From: CBDDBU01 sp965226045
GTDB lineage: Bacteria; Pseudomonadota; Alphaproteobacteria; VGEJ01
Assembly: GCA_965226045.1 (NCBI GenBank)
Contig: CBDDBU010000017.1
Location: 12,788-76,787 of the forward strand
Direction: 5' to 3'
DNA length: 64,000 nt
Part shown: piece by piece, positions 32,925 through 42,131 of the stretch
Numbering within the stretch: position 1 is the stretch's first letter
Layout: each line of letters begins with the position of its first letter
The notes under the pieces: generated by a model
What the model saw: only the letters and a program-made list of their open reading frames with translations
Told to the model about the DNA's origin: nothing
Database searches by the model: none
Position numbers and translations under genes: made by a program

Positions 32925-33044
32925 CTAGAGGAATATCAGGGCCAGCAGGACCATAAGTGCTGACATCAGGATCACGGCGGTGAACGTCATGCGCCCGAAG
33001 GCCCGCCACATCCGCCGCTGCTCGGTAATGTTCATCTGGCTCAT
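32925..33044 (-). CDS. aa3-type cytochrome c oxidase subunit IV (39-residue membrane peptide)
   Basis: ATG 33044 (with AGAGGT about six bases upstream) encodes MSQMNITEQRRMWRAFGRM followed by one hydrophobic helix (FTAVILMSALMVLLALIFL) and TAG 32925. A short polar head with aromatic residues before a single helix matches the bacterial aa3-type subunit IV family, whose members are about 40-70 residues. The gene commonly sits next to the transhydrogenase genes in alphaproteobacteria (recalled association). The main oxidase genes are not in the window. Easily missed because of its size. The flanking gap 33045-33169 shows nothing else. Confidence 0.72.
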   Translation of the reverse strand: MSQMNITEQRRMWRAFGRMTFTAVILMSALMVLLALIFL

Positions 33045-33169
33045 TGGCACCTCTGCTCTCGCTCCACGCCCGTCCGCTCCTCATGAGCGCCGCGCACCAT
33101 ATCAAATGGCGGCGCGTCCGCCAATTGCGCTAGGCGCGCGGCGCGCGCTCGACGCAACGAAGGGGGCGT

Positions 33170-33847
33170 CTAGAACTTCTCGACCCAGGGTCGGAGTTCG
33201 ATCTCTTGGGCCCAGATGCTGCGCGGTTGGCGGTGTAGCTGATAATAAGTCTGGGCGATCGCGTCAGGGTCGAGGCGCGCCCCACCGTCGTCGCGGCCGA
33301 TGCCGCCATCGACCACCACGTGCGCGACGTGGATGCCCTGGGGGTGCAGCTCGCGGGCCATGCTCTGGGCCATGCCGCGTAGCCCGAATTTGCCGGTCGC
33401 GAAACCGGCCGAAAGGGCGAAACCTTTGATGCTCGCGGTCGCACCGGTCAACAGGATCGTGCCGTGCCCGCGCGGCAGCATCCGTCGCGCCGCTTCGCGC
33501 CCCACCACGAAGCCGCCCAGGCACGAGCTCTTCCAGGCCGCCACGAACTCTTCGGTGTCGATGTCAAGGAAACTCGCACGGACCCGGCCGCTTGCGTTGA
33601 AGACGCAGACCTCGACCGGACCGAGCTGCGCCTCGACAGTATCGAACAGCCCACCGACCGCACCCTCATCTATGGCATCGACGGCGTAGCCCTGGGCGCC
33701 GTCGATGCCGGCCGCGATGCGCTCGACCTTGTCCTTGGTGCGCGACGCTAGCGCGACCGTGAAACCGGCGGCCGCGAAACGACGCCCGAGCGACGCCCCG
33801 AGCCCCGGTCCGACGCCGACGATGATGGCGGCTCCGCTCTCGGCCAT
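33170..33847 (-). CDS. Atypical short-chain dehydrogenase-like protein (active-site Tyr replaced by Phe)
   Basis: The 225-residue protein has the variant glycine motif VGVGPGLGASLGRRF, NASG in the NNAG position, LTGATASIKG, and FATGKFGLRGMAQSMAREL where classic SDRs have YxxxK; here the Tyr is Phe while Lys remains. Without Tyr normal SDR proton transfer is not expected, though a divergent SDR subgroup shares this pattern. It ends 45 bases from the indolepyruvate oxidoreductase start side and is on the same strand. Substrate unknown. Confidence 0.75.
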   Translation of the reverse strand: MAESGAAIIVGVGPGLGASLGRRFAAAGFTVALASRTKDKVERIAAGIDGAQGYAVDAIDEGAVGGLFDTVEAQLGPVEVCVFNASGRVRASFLDIDTEEFVAAWKSSCLGGFVVGREAARRMLPRGHGTILLTGATASIKGFALSAGFATGKFGLRGMAQSMARELHPQGIHVAHVVVDGGIGRDDGGARLDPDAIAQTYYQLHRQPRSIWAQEIELRPWVEKF

Positions 33848-33891
33848 GGGTAGTCTCCCTGTTGTGCTGGCTGGTGCGCCGTTTTGTTGCG

Positions 33892-36800
33892 TTATTCGGC
33901 CGCGGTCGCGCGCGGTGTCGGACTATTGAAAGCGGTCAGCAGTTCGGTTTCACGCGCGCGCGCTTGATTCAGATGGCGTTCCTTGACGTGGCCGAAGCCT
34001 CGGATGTGCTCGGGCACGGACGCGATCTCGACGGCAAGCGCATGATTGTCAGCGTTCAGGTTGGCCTCGATCTCCACCATGGTTCGCTCGTAGTCGACGA
34101 TCAGCTGGCGCTCTAGGCGCCGCTCGGCCGTGCGCCCGAAGATGTCGAAGGCCGTGCCGCGCACGCCCTTGAGCCGGGCCATAACGCGCATCAGCGGCAG
34201 CACCCAAGCGCCGAACTCGCGTTTCTTGAGGGCGCCTGTGTCGGGGTCGCGCTCGGCGATCAGGGGAGGCGCGAGGTGGAAGCGCAGCTTGAAGCCGCCC
34301 TCGAATTGTCGATGCAACTTGGCGAGAAAGCGCCCGTCGGTGTAGAGCCGCGCGACTTCGTATTCGTCCTTGTAGGCGAGCAGCTTGTAGTAGTACCGGG
34401 CGACCGCTTCGGCGAGGCCGCTCATGCCGGGCGCGCGGTCACGTTCGAGCGCTTGCGTGGACCGCACCAGCCGCCGGTAACGCTCGGCATACGCGGCGCT
34501 CTGGTAGGCGGTGAGTTCCTCGACTCGGAGCGCCACGGTCCGTTCAAGGCTGGGCGGGGCTGCGCCATCCTGGCTGGCGGGCTCGGTCGGCCCGTGCGCG
34601 GCGCGACGAACCGCCTCGATGTCATGGGCCGCGCGGCGCCCCCAAGCGAGTGCGCGCAGATTGGCCGGCACCGCTACGCCGTTCAGCTCGATGGCCCGCT
34701 CCAGTGCGTCCAGACTGACCGGGACGAGGTCGCGCTGGACGGCGTATCCGAGCATGAACATGTTGGCGGCGATGGCATCGCCCATGAGCGCGGTCGCCAG
34801 TTCGGTGGCCTCGACGAACTCGGCCCGGTCGGTCGCCTCGGCGATCCGCCGCTTGAGGTCGTCCTCGCCGAACCGCGTGTCGGGGTCGAGGGTGAAGGCG
34901 GCGGTCGGGGTTAGCCGCCGGTTGACCACGGCGTGGGTCCGGCCCGGCTCGGTCTTGGCCAGCGCTTCGAATCCAGCGGCTACCACCATATCGCAACCGA
35001 TCAGCGCGTTGGCGCCACCGGCGGCGATACTGGTGGCATGGAGGCGGTCGTGATCGGCGGCGATGCGAACGTGCGAGAGCACAGCGCCGCCTTTTTGGGC
35101 CAGGCCGGTGAAGTCGAGCACGGAGCAGCCGTTGCCTTCTATATGTGCCGCCATCCCCAGAATCTGGCCGATCGTCACGATGCCGGTGCCGCCGATGCCG
35201 GTGATCAGGATGTTGTAGGGCTCGTGCACCGGTGGCGGGTTTGGCGACGGCAGACCGTGCGCTGGGTCCTCGTCGGTCGCCGCCGGCCGCGCCGCCGGCT
35301 TGCGCGGGCCGCCGCCATGCACGGTGACGAAGCTCGGGCAAAAGCCCTTTACGCACGAATAGTCCTTGTTGCAGCTCGACTGATTGATAACGCGCTTGCG
35401 CCCGAACTCGGTCTCCAGCGGCTCCACCGACAGGCAGTTGGACTGGACGCTGCAATCGCCACAGCCCTCGCACACCGCCTCGTTGATGAACACGCGCTTG
35501 GGCGGATCCGGAAAAGTGCCGCGCTTGCGCCGGCGCCGTTTCTCGGCGGCGCAGGTTTGGTCGTAGATCAGCGCGGTCACTCTTTCTTCCTGGCGCAGGT
35601 CGCGCTGCACGCGGTCGAGGTCGTCGCGGTGATGAATGGTGACGCCGGGCGCGAACGGCGTGCCGGGCGGATATTTGTTGGGCTCGTCGGTGACTACAAC
35701 GATGCGCCCCACACCCTCGGCACGAATCTGGCGGCTGATGTCGGCGACGCTCAACTGGCCCTCGACGGGCTGGCCGCCGGTCATCGCGACCGCGTCGTTG
35801 TAGAGAATCTTGTAGGTGATGTTGGCCTTGGCTGAGACCGCAGCGCGGATCGCCAATAGGCCGGAGTGGTAGTAGGTGCCATCGCCGAGATTGACGAAGA
35901 CGTGCGGCATGTCGGTAAACGGCGCCAGGCCGATCCAGCTCGCGCCCTCGCCGCCCATGTGGGTGAAGGTCTCGGTCTCGCGATCCATCCACAGCGCCAT
36001 GTAGTGGCAGCCGATGCCGGCCAGCGCTGTGCTGCCCTCGGGCACCCGCGTCGAGGTGTTATGTGGACAGCCCGAGCAGAAATAGGGAGTGCGCGTGAGG
36101 TGCGGCGGGCTCTTGTCGAGTGCCGTTTCCTTGGCTTCGAGGATAACGAGGCGCTGCCGCACGCGCTCGCTGGTGAAGAAACGCTCGATGCGGCCGGCGA
36201 TGACGCGCGCGATCCGCGCCGGCGTCAGCTCCCCGGCGGACGGCACGAGCCACGCCCCGTTTTCGTCGAACTTGCCGACCACGCGCGGCCGCGCCGTCTC
36301 CTTCCAGTTGTAGAGCTGTTCCTTGAGCTGATTCTCGATCACCGCGCGCTTTTCCTCGACGACCAGCACCTCTTCGAGCCCCTCGCCAAAGCGGCGTACG
36401 CCTTCGCGTTCGAGCGGCCATACCATGCCGACCTTGTAGACGCGCAAGCCGATCTCGGCGGCCAGGGCATCGTCGATGCCGAGGTCTTCGAGCGCTTGGC
36501 GAACGTCGAGATAGGACTTGCCGGTGGTGACGATGCCAAAGCGCGGCCGGGGGCCATCGATGACCGTGCGATCAAGTGGATTGGCCCGGGCGAACGCGAG
36601 CGCGGCATAGAGCTTGTGCTCCATCAAGCGCTCTTCCTGGACCAGACGGTCGTCGGGCCAGCGGATGTGAAGGCCGCCAGCCGGCATCTCGAAATCGTCG
36701 GGCAGGGTGATCGCGATGCGCCCCGGATCGATGTCGATGGAGGCTGAGCTCTCGACCGTTTGGCTGACCAGCTTGTGACCAACCCAGAGCCCCGCATAGC

Positions 36801-37371
36801 GGGACATGGCGAAGCCCAGCAGCCCGTAGTCGATGATTTCCTGCACGCTGGCTGGATGCAGCACCGGCATCATCGCCGACATGAAGGCGTATTCACTCTG
36901 GTGCGCGGTGGTCGATGACGCCGCGCCATGGTCGTCGCCGGCCAGCGCCAGGACGCCGCCGCGGGCCGAGGTGCCGGCCATGTTCGCGTGCTTGAACACA
37001 TCGCCGCTGCGATCGACGCCCGGTCCCTTGCCGTACCACATGCCAAACACGCCGTCATAGCGCGCGCCGGGAAACAATTCGGTCTGCTGGCTGCCCCACA
37101 CGGCGGTCGCGGCGAGGTCCTCGTTGACGCCGGGCTCGAAGCGAATGTGGTGCTCATCGAGAAAGCGGCGCGCCTGCCACAACGCCTGGTCCAGCCCGCC
37201 GAGCGGCGAGCCACGATAGCCGGAGATGAAGCACGCAGTGTTCAGCCCAGCCGCGGCGTCGCGCTGGCGCTGCATGATGGCGAGGCGCACCAGCGCCTGG
37301 TTGCCGCCGATGTATACGCGCCCGGAGTCGGCCGCGTATTTGTCGTCGAGACTGACGGCGGCGAGCGCCAT
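33892..37371 (-). CDS. Indolepyruvate ferredoxin oxidoreductase, fused alpha-beta type
   Basis: The 1159-residue single chain holds the pyrimidine-type domain at the N-terminus (FISGYRGSPLGGLDQALW), the TPP-binding domain with FCSGCPHNTSTRV, GIGCHYMA and NLGDGTYYHSG, a ferredoxin-like cluster region near residues 635-670 (CEGCGDCSVQSNC and SSCNKDYSCVKGFCP), and a C-terminal gamma domain (ITGIGGTGIVTIGQILGMAA). It oxidatively decarboxylates aryl pyruvates to aryl-acetyl-CoA in aromatic amino acid breakdown. Large fused versions like this are common in Proteobacteria. It is divergent from the epimerase; the 226-base gap 37372-37597 holds no clear gene or promoter motif. Confidence 0.93.
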   Translation of the reverse strand: MALAAVSLDDKYAADSGRVYIGGNQALVRLAIMQRQRDAAAGLNTACFISGYRGSPLGGLDQALWQARRFLDEHHIRFEPGVNEDLAATAVWGSQQTELFPGARYDGVFGMWYGKGPGVDRSGDVFKHANMAGTSARGGVLALAGDDHGAASSTTAHQSEYAFMSAMMPVLHPASVQEIIDYGLLGFAMSRYAGLWVGHKLVSQTVESSASIDIDPGRIAITLPDDFEMPAGGLHIRWPDDRLVQEERLMEHKLYAALAFARANPLDRTVIDGPRPRFGIVTTGKSYLDVRQALEDLGIDDALAAEIGLRVYKVGMVWPLEREGVRRFGEGLEEVLVVEEKRAVIENQLKEQLYNWKETARPRVVGKFDENGAWLVPSAGELTPARIARVIAGRIERFFTSERVRQRLVILEAKETALDKSPPHLTRTPYFCSGCPHNTSTRVPEGSTALAGIGCHYMALWMDRETETFTHMGGEGASWIGLAPFTDMPHVFVNLGDGTYYHSGLLAIRAAVSAKANITYKILYNDAVAMTGGQPVEGQLSVADISRQIRAEGVGRIVVVTDEPNKYPPGTPFAPGVTIHHRDDLDRVQRDLRQEERVTALIYDQTCAAEKRRRRKRGTFPDPPKRVFINEAVCEGCGDCSVQSNCLSVEPLETEFGRKRVINQSSCNKDYSCVKGFCPSFVTVHGGGPRKPAARPAATDEDPAHGLPSPNPPPVHEPYNILITGIGGTGIVTIGQILGMAAHIEGNGCSVLDFTGLAQKGGAVLSHVRIAADHDRLHATSIAAGGANALIGCDMVVAAGFEALAKTEPGRTHAVVNRRLTPTAAFTLDPDTRFGEDDLKRRIAEATDRAEFVEATELATALMGDAIAANMFMLGYAVQRDLVPVSLDALERAIELNGVAVPANLRALAWGRRAAHDIEAVRRAAHGPTEPASQDGAAPPSLERTVALRVEELTAYQSAAYAERYRRLVRSTQALERDRAPGMSGLAEAVARYYYKLLAYKDEYEVARLYTDGRFLAKLHRQFEGGFKLRFHLAPPLIAERDPDTGALKKREFGAWVLPLMRVMARLKGVRGTAFDIFGRTAERRLERQLIVDYERTMVEIEANLNADNHALAVEIASVPEHIRGFGHVKERHLNQARARETELLTAFNSPTPRATAAE

Positions 37372-37597
37372 TCGTTCCTTCCTCGCTGCACGGACGTACC
37401 GCTCGCGGTGTCCGTTATGTAGGCGCGACCGACCGATAAGGCCAGGCGATCACGTCACGGGTCGAGCGCCGTCATTATAGGTGAAGAAGGCGCTCGGCGC
37501 GTCGAGCCCGCCGATGCGGTCAGGGATGATTTTCGCACCGCCGCAGTCTAAGGTGCCGCAGCGCGCTCCCTGGGTAATTGCCTCGGACATTTTCAGA

Positions 37598-38578
37598 ATG
37601 ACTGTGCTCGTTACCGGCGCCGCCGGGTTCATCGGCTATCACGTCTGTCGGGCGCTGCTGGCGCGTGACGAGGAGGTGGTCGGGCTCGACAATTTGAACG
37701 ATTATTACGACGTCGCGCTTAAGCGCGCGCGGCTCGGCCAGCTCGAGGCGCAGCGCGGCTTTGTCTTCGAGCGGATCGATATCGCCGATCGCGACGGCAT
37801 GAACGCGATGATCGGGCGCCACGGCGGGATCCGCCGCATCGTACACCTGGCGGCCCAGGCCGGGGTGCGCCACTCGCTCACCCACCCGTTCGCCTACATC
37901 GAGGCCAACGTCGTCGGCCACCTGGTGATGCTCGAACTGAGCCGGGGGCTCGAGAACTTCGAACATTTGGTCTACGCGAGCTCGAGCTCGGTCTATGGCG
38001 GCAATGCCAAGATGCCGTTTTCCGTCACCGATCGGGTCGATTCGCCGATCTCGCTCTACGCCGTGACAAAAAAGACCGACGAGTTGATGAGCGAGTGCTA
38101 CAGCCACCTCTATGGGATCCCCCAAACCGGCCTGCGCTTCTTCACGGTTTATGGTCCCTGGGGCCGGCCGGACATGGCCATCTACATCTTCACCAAGGCG
38201 ATTCTGGCCGGCGAGCCGATCCAGCTGTTCAACCATGGCGACATGATGCGCGACTTCACCTACGTCGACGACACTGTCGCCGGGATTCTGGCGGCGCTCG
38301 ACCGGCCGCCCGAGCGAACCGCCGAGACGCGGCCGCATCGCGTGTTCAACCTTGGCAACAGCCACTCGGCGCCGCTGCTGCGGGTGGTTTCGTTGTTGGA
38401 GGACGCGCTGGGCGCGAAAACCGAGCGAATCCTCGAGCCGATGCCGCCTGGCGATGTTAAGGAAACCTACGCCAATATCGATGCCAGCCGCCGCGAACTT
38501 GGCTTCGATCCGGCGACGCCGGTGGCGGTCGGGATCCCGCGCTTCGTCGAGTGGTACCGCGACTATCATGGGCAGTGA
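37598..38578 (+). CDS. UDP-glucuronate 4-epimerase-like NAD-dependent epimerase
   Basis: From ATG 37598 (MTVLVTGAAGFIGYHVCRAL) the 326-residue extended SDR has GLDNLNDYYDVALK, HLAAQAGVRHSL, ASSSSVYG, the active-site YAVTKK and RFFTVYGPWGRPDMA, characteristic of UDP-GlcA 4-epimerases (LpsL/Cap type). It would give UDP-galacturonate for surface polysaccharide. A longer frame upstream lacks similarity. Its stop overlaps the peptidase start by 11 bases, although the two functions are not obviously linked. Confidence 0.88.
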   Translation: MTVLVTGAAGFIGYHVCRALLARDEEVVGLDNLNDYYDVALKRARLGQLEAQRGFVFERIDIADRDGMNAMIGRHGGIRRIVHLAAQAGVRHSLTHPFAYIEANVVGHLVMLELSRGLENFEHLVYASSSSVYGGNAKMPFSVTDRVDSPISLYAVTKKTDELMSECYSHLYGIPQTGLRFFTVYGPWGRPDMAIYIFTKAILAGEPIQLFNHGDMMRDFTYVDDTVAGILAALDRPPERTAETRPHRVFNLGNSHSAPLLRVVSLLEDALGAKTERILEPMPPGDVKETYANIDASRRELGFDPATPVAVGIPRFVEWYRDYHGQ

Positions 38579-40364
38579 GGGCGCGGCCAGCTCGACCTCG
38601 GGCACCCTCGGCGTGTTGCCGGAGTGGGACCTCTCCGATCTCTTCGCCGGCCCCGACTCCGATGAGCTGAGCACGGCTTTCGCCGCCGTGGCGGCCGACG
38701 CCAAGGCCTTCAACGGGCGCTACATCGGCCGAATCGGGGCGTTGTCGGGCGACCAGCTCGGCGCCGCTATCGCAGATTACGAGGGCCTGCAGGACCGCCT
38801 CGGCCGCATCGGCAGTTTCGCGCAACTGCTGCACGCCGGAGACATGGGCGACGCGACGATCGGGCGCTTTTACCAAAACACCCACGAACGCCTGAACGAG
38901 ATATCGACCGATATCCTGTTCTTCACCCTCGAACTGAATCGCCTGGACGATGCGGCGCTGGAGGCGCGACTGGCATCCGAGCGGTGCGGCCACTATGCGC
39001 CGTGGTTGCGCGACGTTCGCGCATTTCGTCCCTATCAACTCTCGGATCAAGTGGAGAAGATTTTCCACGAGAAGGAAGTGTCGGGATCAGCTGCTTGGAT
39101 ACGTTTGTTCGACGAGACGCTGTCGCGCCTGCGCGTCCCGATCGATAGTTCGGCGCTCCCCCTTGAGGAGGCGCTGCACCGGCTTTCCGACGCGGACGGC
39201 GGCAGGCGCCGCGCGGCGGCCAAGGGCATCGGCCAGGTGTTCGCCGACAACGTCCACCTGTTCGCCCTGATCACCAACACTCTCGCCAAGGACAAGGCGA
39301 TCGAGGATCGTTATCGCGGCTACCCGAGCGCCGAGGCGCCGCGCCACCTCGCCAACCGGGTCGAGCCCGAGGTCGTCGCGGCGCTAGTCGGCGCGGTCCG
39401 TGAGGCTTACCCACGCCTGTCGCATCGCTACTACGCACTGAAGGCGCGCTGGTTTGGCCGCGATGTGCTCGATTATTGGGACCGCAACGCGCCACCGCCC
39501 GACACCGACGACCGCGTGTTCGCGTGGAGCGAGGCTCGCGACATCGTTCTCGACGCCTACCAGCGCTTCTCGCCCACCTTGGCTGAGGTCGGCCGACGTT
39601 TCTTCGAGCAACCGTGGATCGACGCCCCGATGCGGCCCGGCAAGGCGCCGGGCGCCTTCGCCCACCCGACGGTTCCGAGCGCCCACCCCTACCTTCTGCT
39701 CAACTATCTCGGCAAGTCGCGCGACGTGATGACTCTTGCCCATGAGCTTGGCCACGGCGTTCACCAGGTGCTCGCCGCCGACCAGGGCGCGCTCATCGCC
39801 GATACGCCGCTGACGCTCGCCGAGACCGCCTCCGTGTTCGGCGAGCAGCTCACATTCCGCGCCCTTCTCGAGGGCGAGACTGACCCGGCCCGGCGGCGCG
39901 TCATGCTGGCGCGCAAGGTCGAGGACATGCTGAACACGGTGGTGCGCCAGGTCGCCTTTTACGAATTCGAGCGGCGCTTGCACGAAGAGCGCGGCGGCGG
40001 CGAGTTGCTGGCCGAGCGGATCGGCGAGATCTGGCTCGACGTGCAGGCCGAGAGCCTGGGCCCGGCGATTCAGTTCCACCCCGAGTACGCCAACTTCTGG
40101 TGCTACATCCCCCACTTCATCCACTCGCCGTTCTATGTCTACGCCTATGCCTTTGGCGATTGTCTGGTGAACGCGCTCTATGCGACCTACCAGGAGAACC
40201 CGGCCGGCTTTGAGGATCGCTATCTCGAGATGCTGCGGGCAGGCGGACGCCTGCACCATCGCGAGCTGTTGGCGCCATTTGGTCTCGATGCCAGCGATCC
40301 GGCGTTCTGGTCGTGCGGTCTCGGCGTGATCGCTGAGTTCATCGACACCCTGGAGGCTACCTGA
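38568..40364 (+). CDS. pepF: M3-family oligoendopeptidase (PepF type)
   Basis: ATG 38568 (MGSEGAASSTSGTLGVLPEW) gives 598 residues, usual for PepF. The zinc motif HELGH lies at residues 392-396 within LAHELGHGVHQVLA, with the third ligand Glu in ETASVFGEQLTF and the substrate-binding end HFIHSPFYVYAYAFG. No signal peptide, so it degrades short peptides in the cytoplasm. It overlaps the epimerase end and precedes the ABC1 kinase by 24 bases. Confidence 0.94.
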   Translation: MGSEGAASSTSGTLGVLPEWDLSDLFAGPDSDELSTAFAAVAADAKAFNGRYIGRIGALSGDQLGAAIADYEGLQDRLGRIGSFAQLLHAGDMGDATIGRFYQNTHERLNEISTDILFFTLELNRLDDAALEARLASERCGHYAPWLRDVRAFRPYQLSDQVEKIFHEKEVSGSAAWIRLFDETLSRLRVPIDSSALPLEEALHRLSDADGGRRRAAAKGIGQVFADNVHLFALITNTLAKDKAIEDRYRGYPSAEAPRHLANRVEPEVVAALVGAVREAYPRLSHRYYALKARWFGRDVLDYWDRNAPPPDTDDRVFAWSEARDIVLDAYQRFSPTLAEVGRRFFEQPWIDAPMRPGKAPGAFAHPTVPSAHPYLLLNYLGKSRDVMTLAHELGHGVHQVLAADQGALIADTPLTLAETASVFGEQLTFRALLEGETDPARRRVMLARKVEDMLNTVVRQVAFYEFERRLHEERGGGELLAERIGEIWLDVQAESLGPAIQFHPEYANFWCYIPHFIHSPFYVYAYAFGDCLVNALYATYQENPAGFEDRYLEMLRAGGRLHHRELLAPFGLDASDPAFWSCGLGVIAEFIDTLEAT

Positions 40365-40388
40365 GCGCCACGCAATGAGTCACAAACG

Positions 40389-41729
40389 ATGAGTGAGGAC
40401 GATACCCTCGTCGGACGGGTCAGGCGCTACACCCGGGTCTCGAGCGCCGTTGGCGGCCTGGCCGCGCGGCTAGCGGGCCAGCGTTATCTCGGCCTGCCCA
40501 TCGACAAGGGTCGCCACGCGGCGGACCTGCGCCGGGCGCTCGGCGGCCTCAAGGGCCCGCTGATGAAGGTGGCGCAGATCATGTCGACGATCCCCCAGGC
40601 TCTGCCGCGCGAGTACGCCGAAGAGCTGGCCCAGCTGCAATCGAATGCCCCGGCGATGGGCTGGCCGTTCGTCAAACGCCGCATGGCCGCCGAGCTGGGC
40701 CCGGACTGGCCGAACCGCTTCGCCAGCTTCGAGCACGAGGCCGTCGCCGCCGCCTCGCTCGGCCAGGTGCACCGAGCAAGCACGGCCGATGCCGAGTTGC
40801 TGGCCTGCAAGCTGCAGTATCCCGACATGGCTTCGGCCGTCGAGGCCGACCTCAACCAGCTCAAGCTCATCTTCGCCATTTACCGTCGCTACGACCGCGG
40901 CATCGATCCGAGCGAGGTCCTGGCCGAGATCGCCGAGCGCCTGCGCGAGGAGCTCGACTACGAGCGCGAACTGAAGCATCTCATGCTCTATGGCGCGATG
41001 CTCGCCGATGAGCCGGTCGTCCACGTCGCCGCGCCCCTTCCCGACCTCTGCACGCGCCGGCTTCTAACGATGACCTGGCTCGAGGGCCGGCCGCTGCTCG
41101 ACTCCAAGGACGCCGCTCAGGCGGTGCGCGATGGCCTCGCCGAACGCCTATTCCGCGCCTGGTATCTGCCGTTCTACCGTTACGGCCTCATCCACGCCGA
41201 TCCCCATCTCGGCAACTACAGCGTCGCCGCGGATCACACCATCAACCTGCTCGACTTCGGCTGCATCCGCGTGTTCAAGCCAAAGTTCGTCCGCGGCGTG
41301 ATCGACCTCTATCACGCACTTCAGAACGACGACCGCGACCTCGCCGTCCATGCCTACGAAACCTGGGGCTTCACCGGGCTGGCCACGGAAATGATCGATA
41401 CCCTCAATATGTGGGCGCGGTTCGTCTATGCGCCGCTGTTGGAGGACCGGGCGCGGCGCATTCAGGAGTTCGACTCAGGCGGGATCTACGGCATCGACGT
41501 GGCGGAGAAGGTGCACCGGGGCCTGCGCGAGCACGGCGGCGTCACCCCGCCGCGCGAGTTCGTGTTCATGGACCGCGCGGCGATCGGCCTGGGCGGCGTC
41601 TTTCTCCACCTCAAGGCCGAGATCAACTGGCACCGCCTGTTCCACGAGCTGATCGAAGGCTTTGACGAGACCAAGTTGCGCCAGCGCCAGAACGCCGCGT
41701 TGAAGAAGGCGGGACTGCCGCTGCCCTAG
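40389..41729 (+). CDS. ABC1/COQ8 (UbiB-like) atypical kinase
   Basis: The 446-residue protein has the family-specific KxGQ-like segment GPLMKVAQIMSTIPQALP (KVAQ here), the Ala-rich loop FEHEAVAAASLGQVHRA in place of a Gly-rich loop, CKLQYP with the ATP Lys, LREELDYERELKH, HADPHLGNYSV (catalytic loop) and LLDFGCIRVF (DFG). ABC1 proteins support ubiquinone synthesis, possibly as ATPases acting on the membrane complex. No membrane helices at the C-terminus like those of E. coli UbiB are seen, so it is closer to ADCK/COQ8. COQ9 is 12 kb away. Confidence 0.9.
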   Translation: MSEDDTLVGRVRRYTRVSSAVGGLAARLAGQRYLGLPIDKGRHAADLRRALGGLKGPLMKVAQIMSTIPQALPREYAEELAQLQSNAPAMGWPFVKRRMAAELGPDWPNRFASFEHEAVAAASLGQVHRASTADAELLACKLQYPDMASAVEADLNQLKLIFAIYRRYDRGIDPSEVLAEIAERLREELDYERELKHLMLYGAMLADEPVVHVAAPLPDLCTRRLLTMTWLEGRPLLDSKDAAQAVRDGLAERLFRAWYLPFYRYGLIHADPHLGNYSVAADHTINLLDFGCIRVFKPKFVRGVIDLYHALQNDDRDLAVHAYETWGFTGLATEMIDTLNMWARFVYAPLLEDRARRIQEFDSGGIYGIDVAEKVHRGLREHGGVTPPREFVFMDRAAIGLGGVFLHLKAEINWHRLFHELIEGFDETKLRQRQNAALKKAGLPLP

Positions 41730-41778
41730 CTAGATGTTCGCGTTCGGGGGGCAGCCGCTCGCGCGCCTCGCGGTCGGA

Positions 41779-42078
41779 TCAGTGTTTGTGCGGCTTGCCG
41801 GCGTCGTAGGCGGCCTTTTGCTCGGGCGTCGCCTCGGTTTGGTACTTGGCCTTCCACTCGTCGTAGGGCATGCCGTAGACAATCTCGCGCGCGTCAGCGT
41901 AGGACAGCTCGTGGCCGCGCGCCTCGGCGGCGGCGCGATACCACTTCGAGAGGCAGTTGCGGCAGAAATCGGCGAGGTTCATCAGGTCGATGTTCTGGAC
42001 ATCGGGACGGGCCCGCAAATGCTCGACCAGCGTGCGGAACGCCGCCGCTTCCAGTTCGGTTCGGGTCTGTTCATCCAT
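41779..42078 (-). CDS. DUF1244 family small protein
   Basis: The 99-residue acidic protein reads LEAAAFRTLVEHLRARPDVQ, NIDLMNLADFCRNCLSKWY, and ends with EIVYGMPYDEWKAKYQ and a His-containing tail. These match the DUF1244 family of small helical proteins found across Proteobacteria; the FCRNCL pair of cysteines could bind metal. Function unknown. It converges with the ABC1 kinase and is followed 50 bases on by the ybdK remnant on the same strand. Confidence 0.88.
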   Translation of the reverse strand: MDEQTRTELEAAAFRTLVEHLRARPDVQNIDLMNLADFCRNCLSKWYRAAAEARGHELSYADAREIVYGMPYDEWKAKYQTEATPEQKAAYDAGKPHKH

Positions 42079-42131
42079 CGTTCACTCCATCGAATGCGGT
42101 TGCCCATCAAAATGGGTTGTAGGGTGCGCGT

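Noticed and set aside
37481..37597. N-terminal extension of the UDP-glucuronate epimerase
   Set aside because: The 39 extra residues show no similarity; the Rossmann strand begins at ATG 37598.
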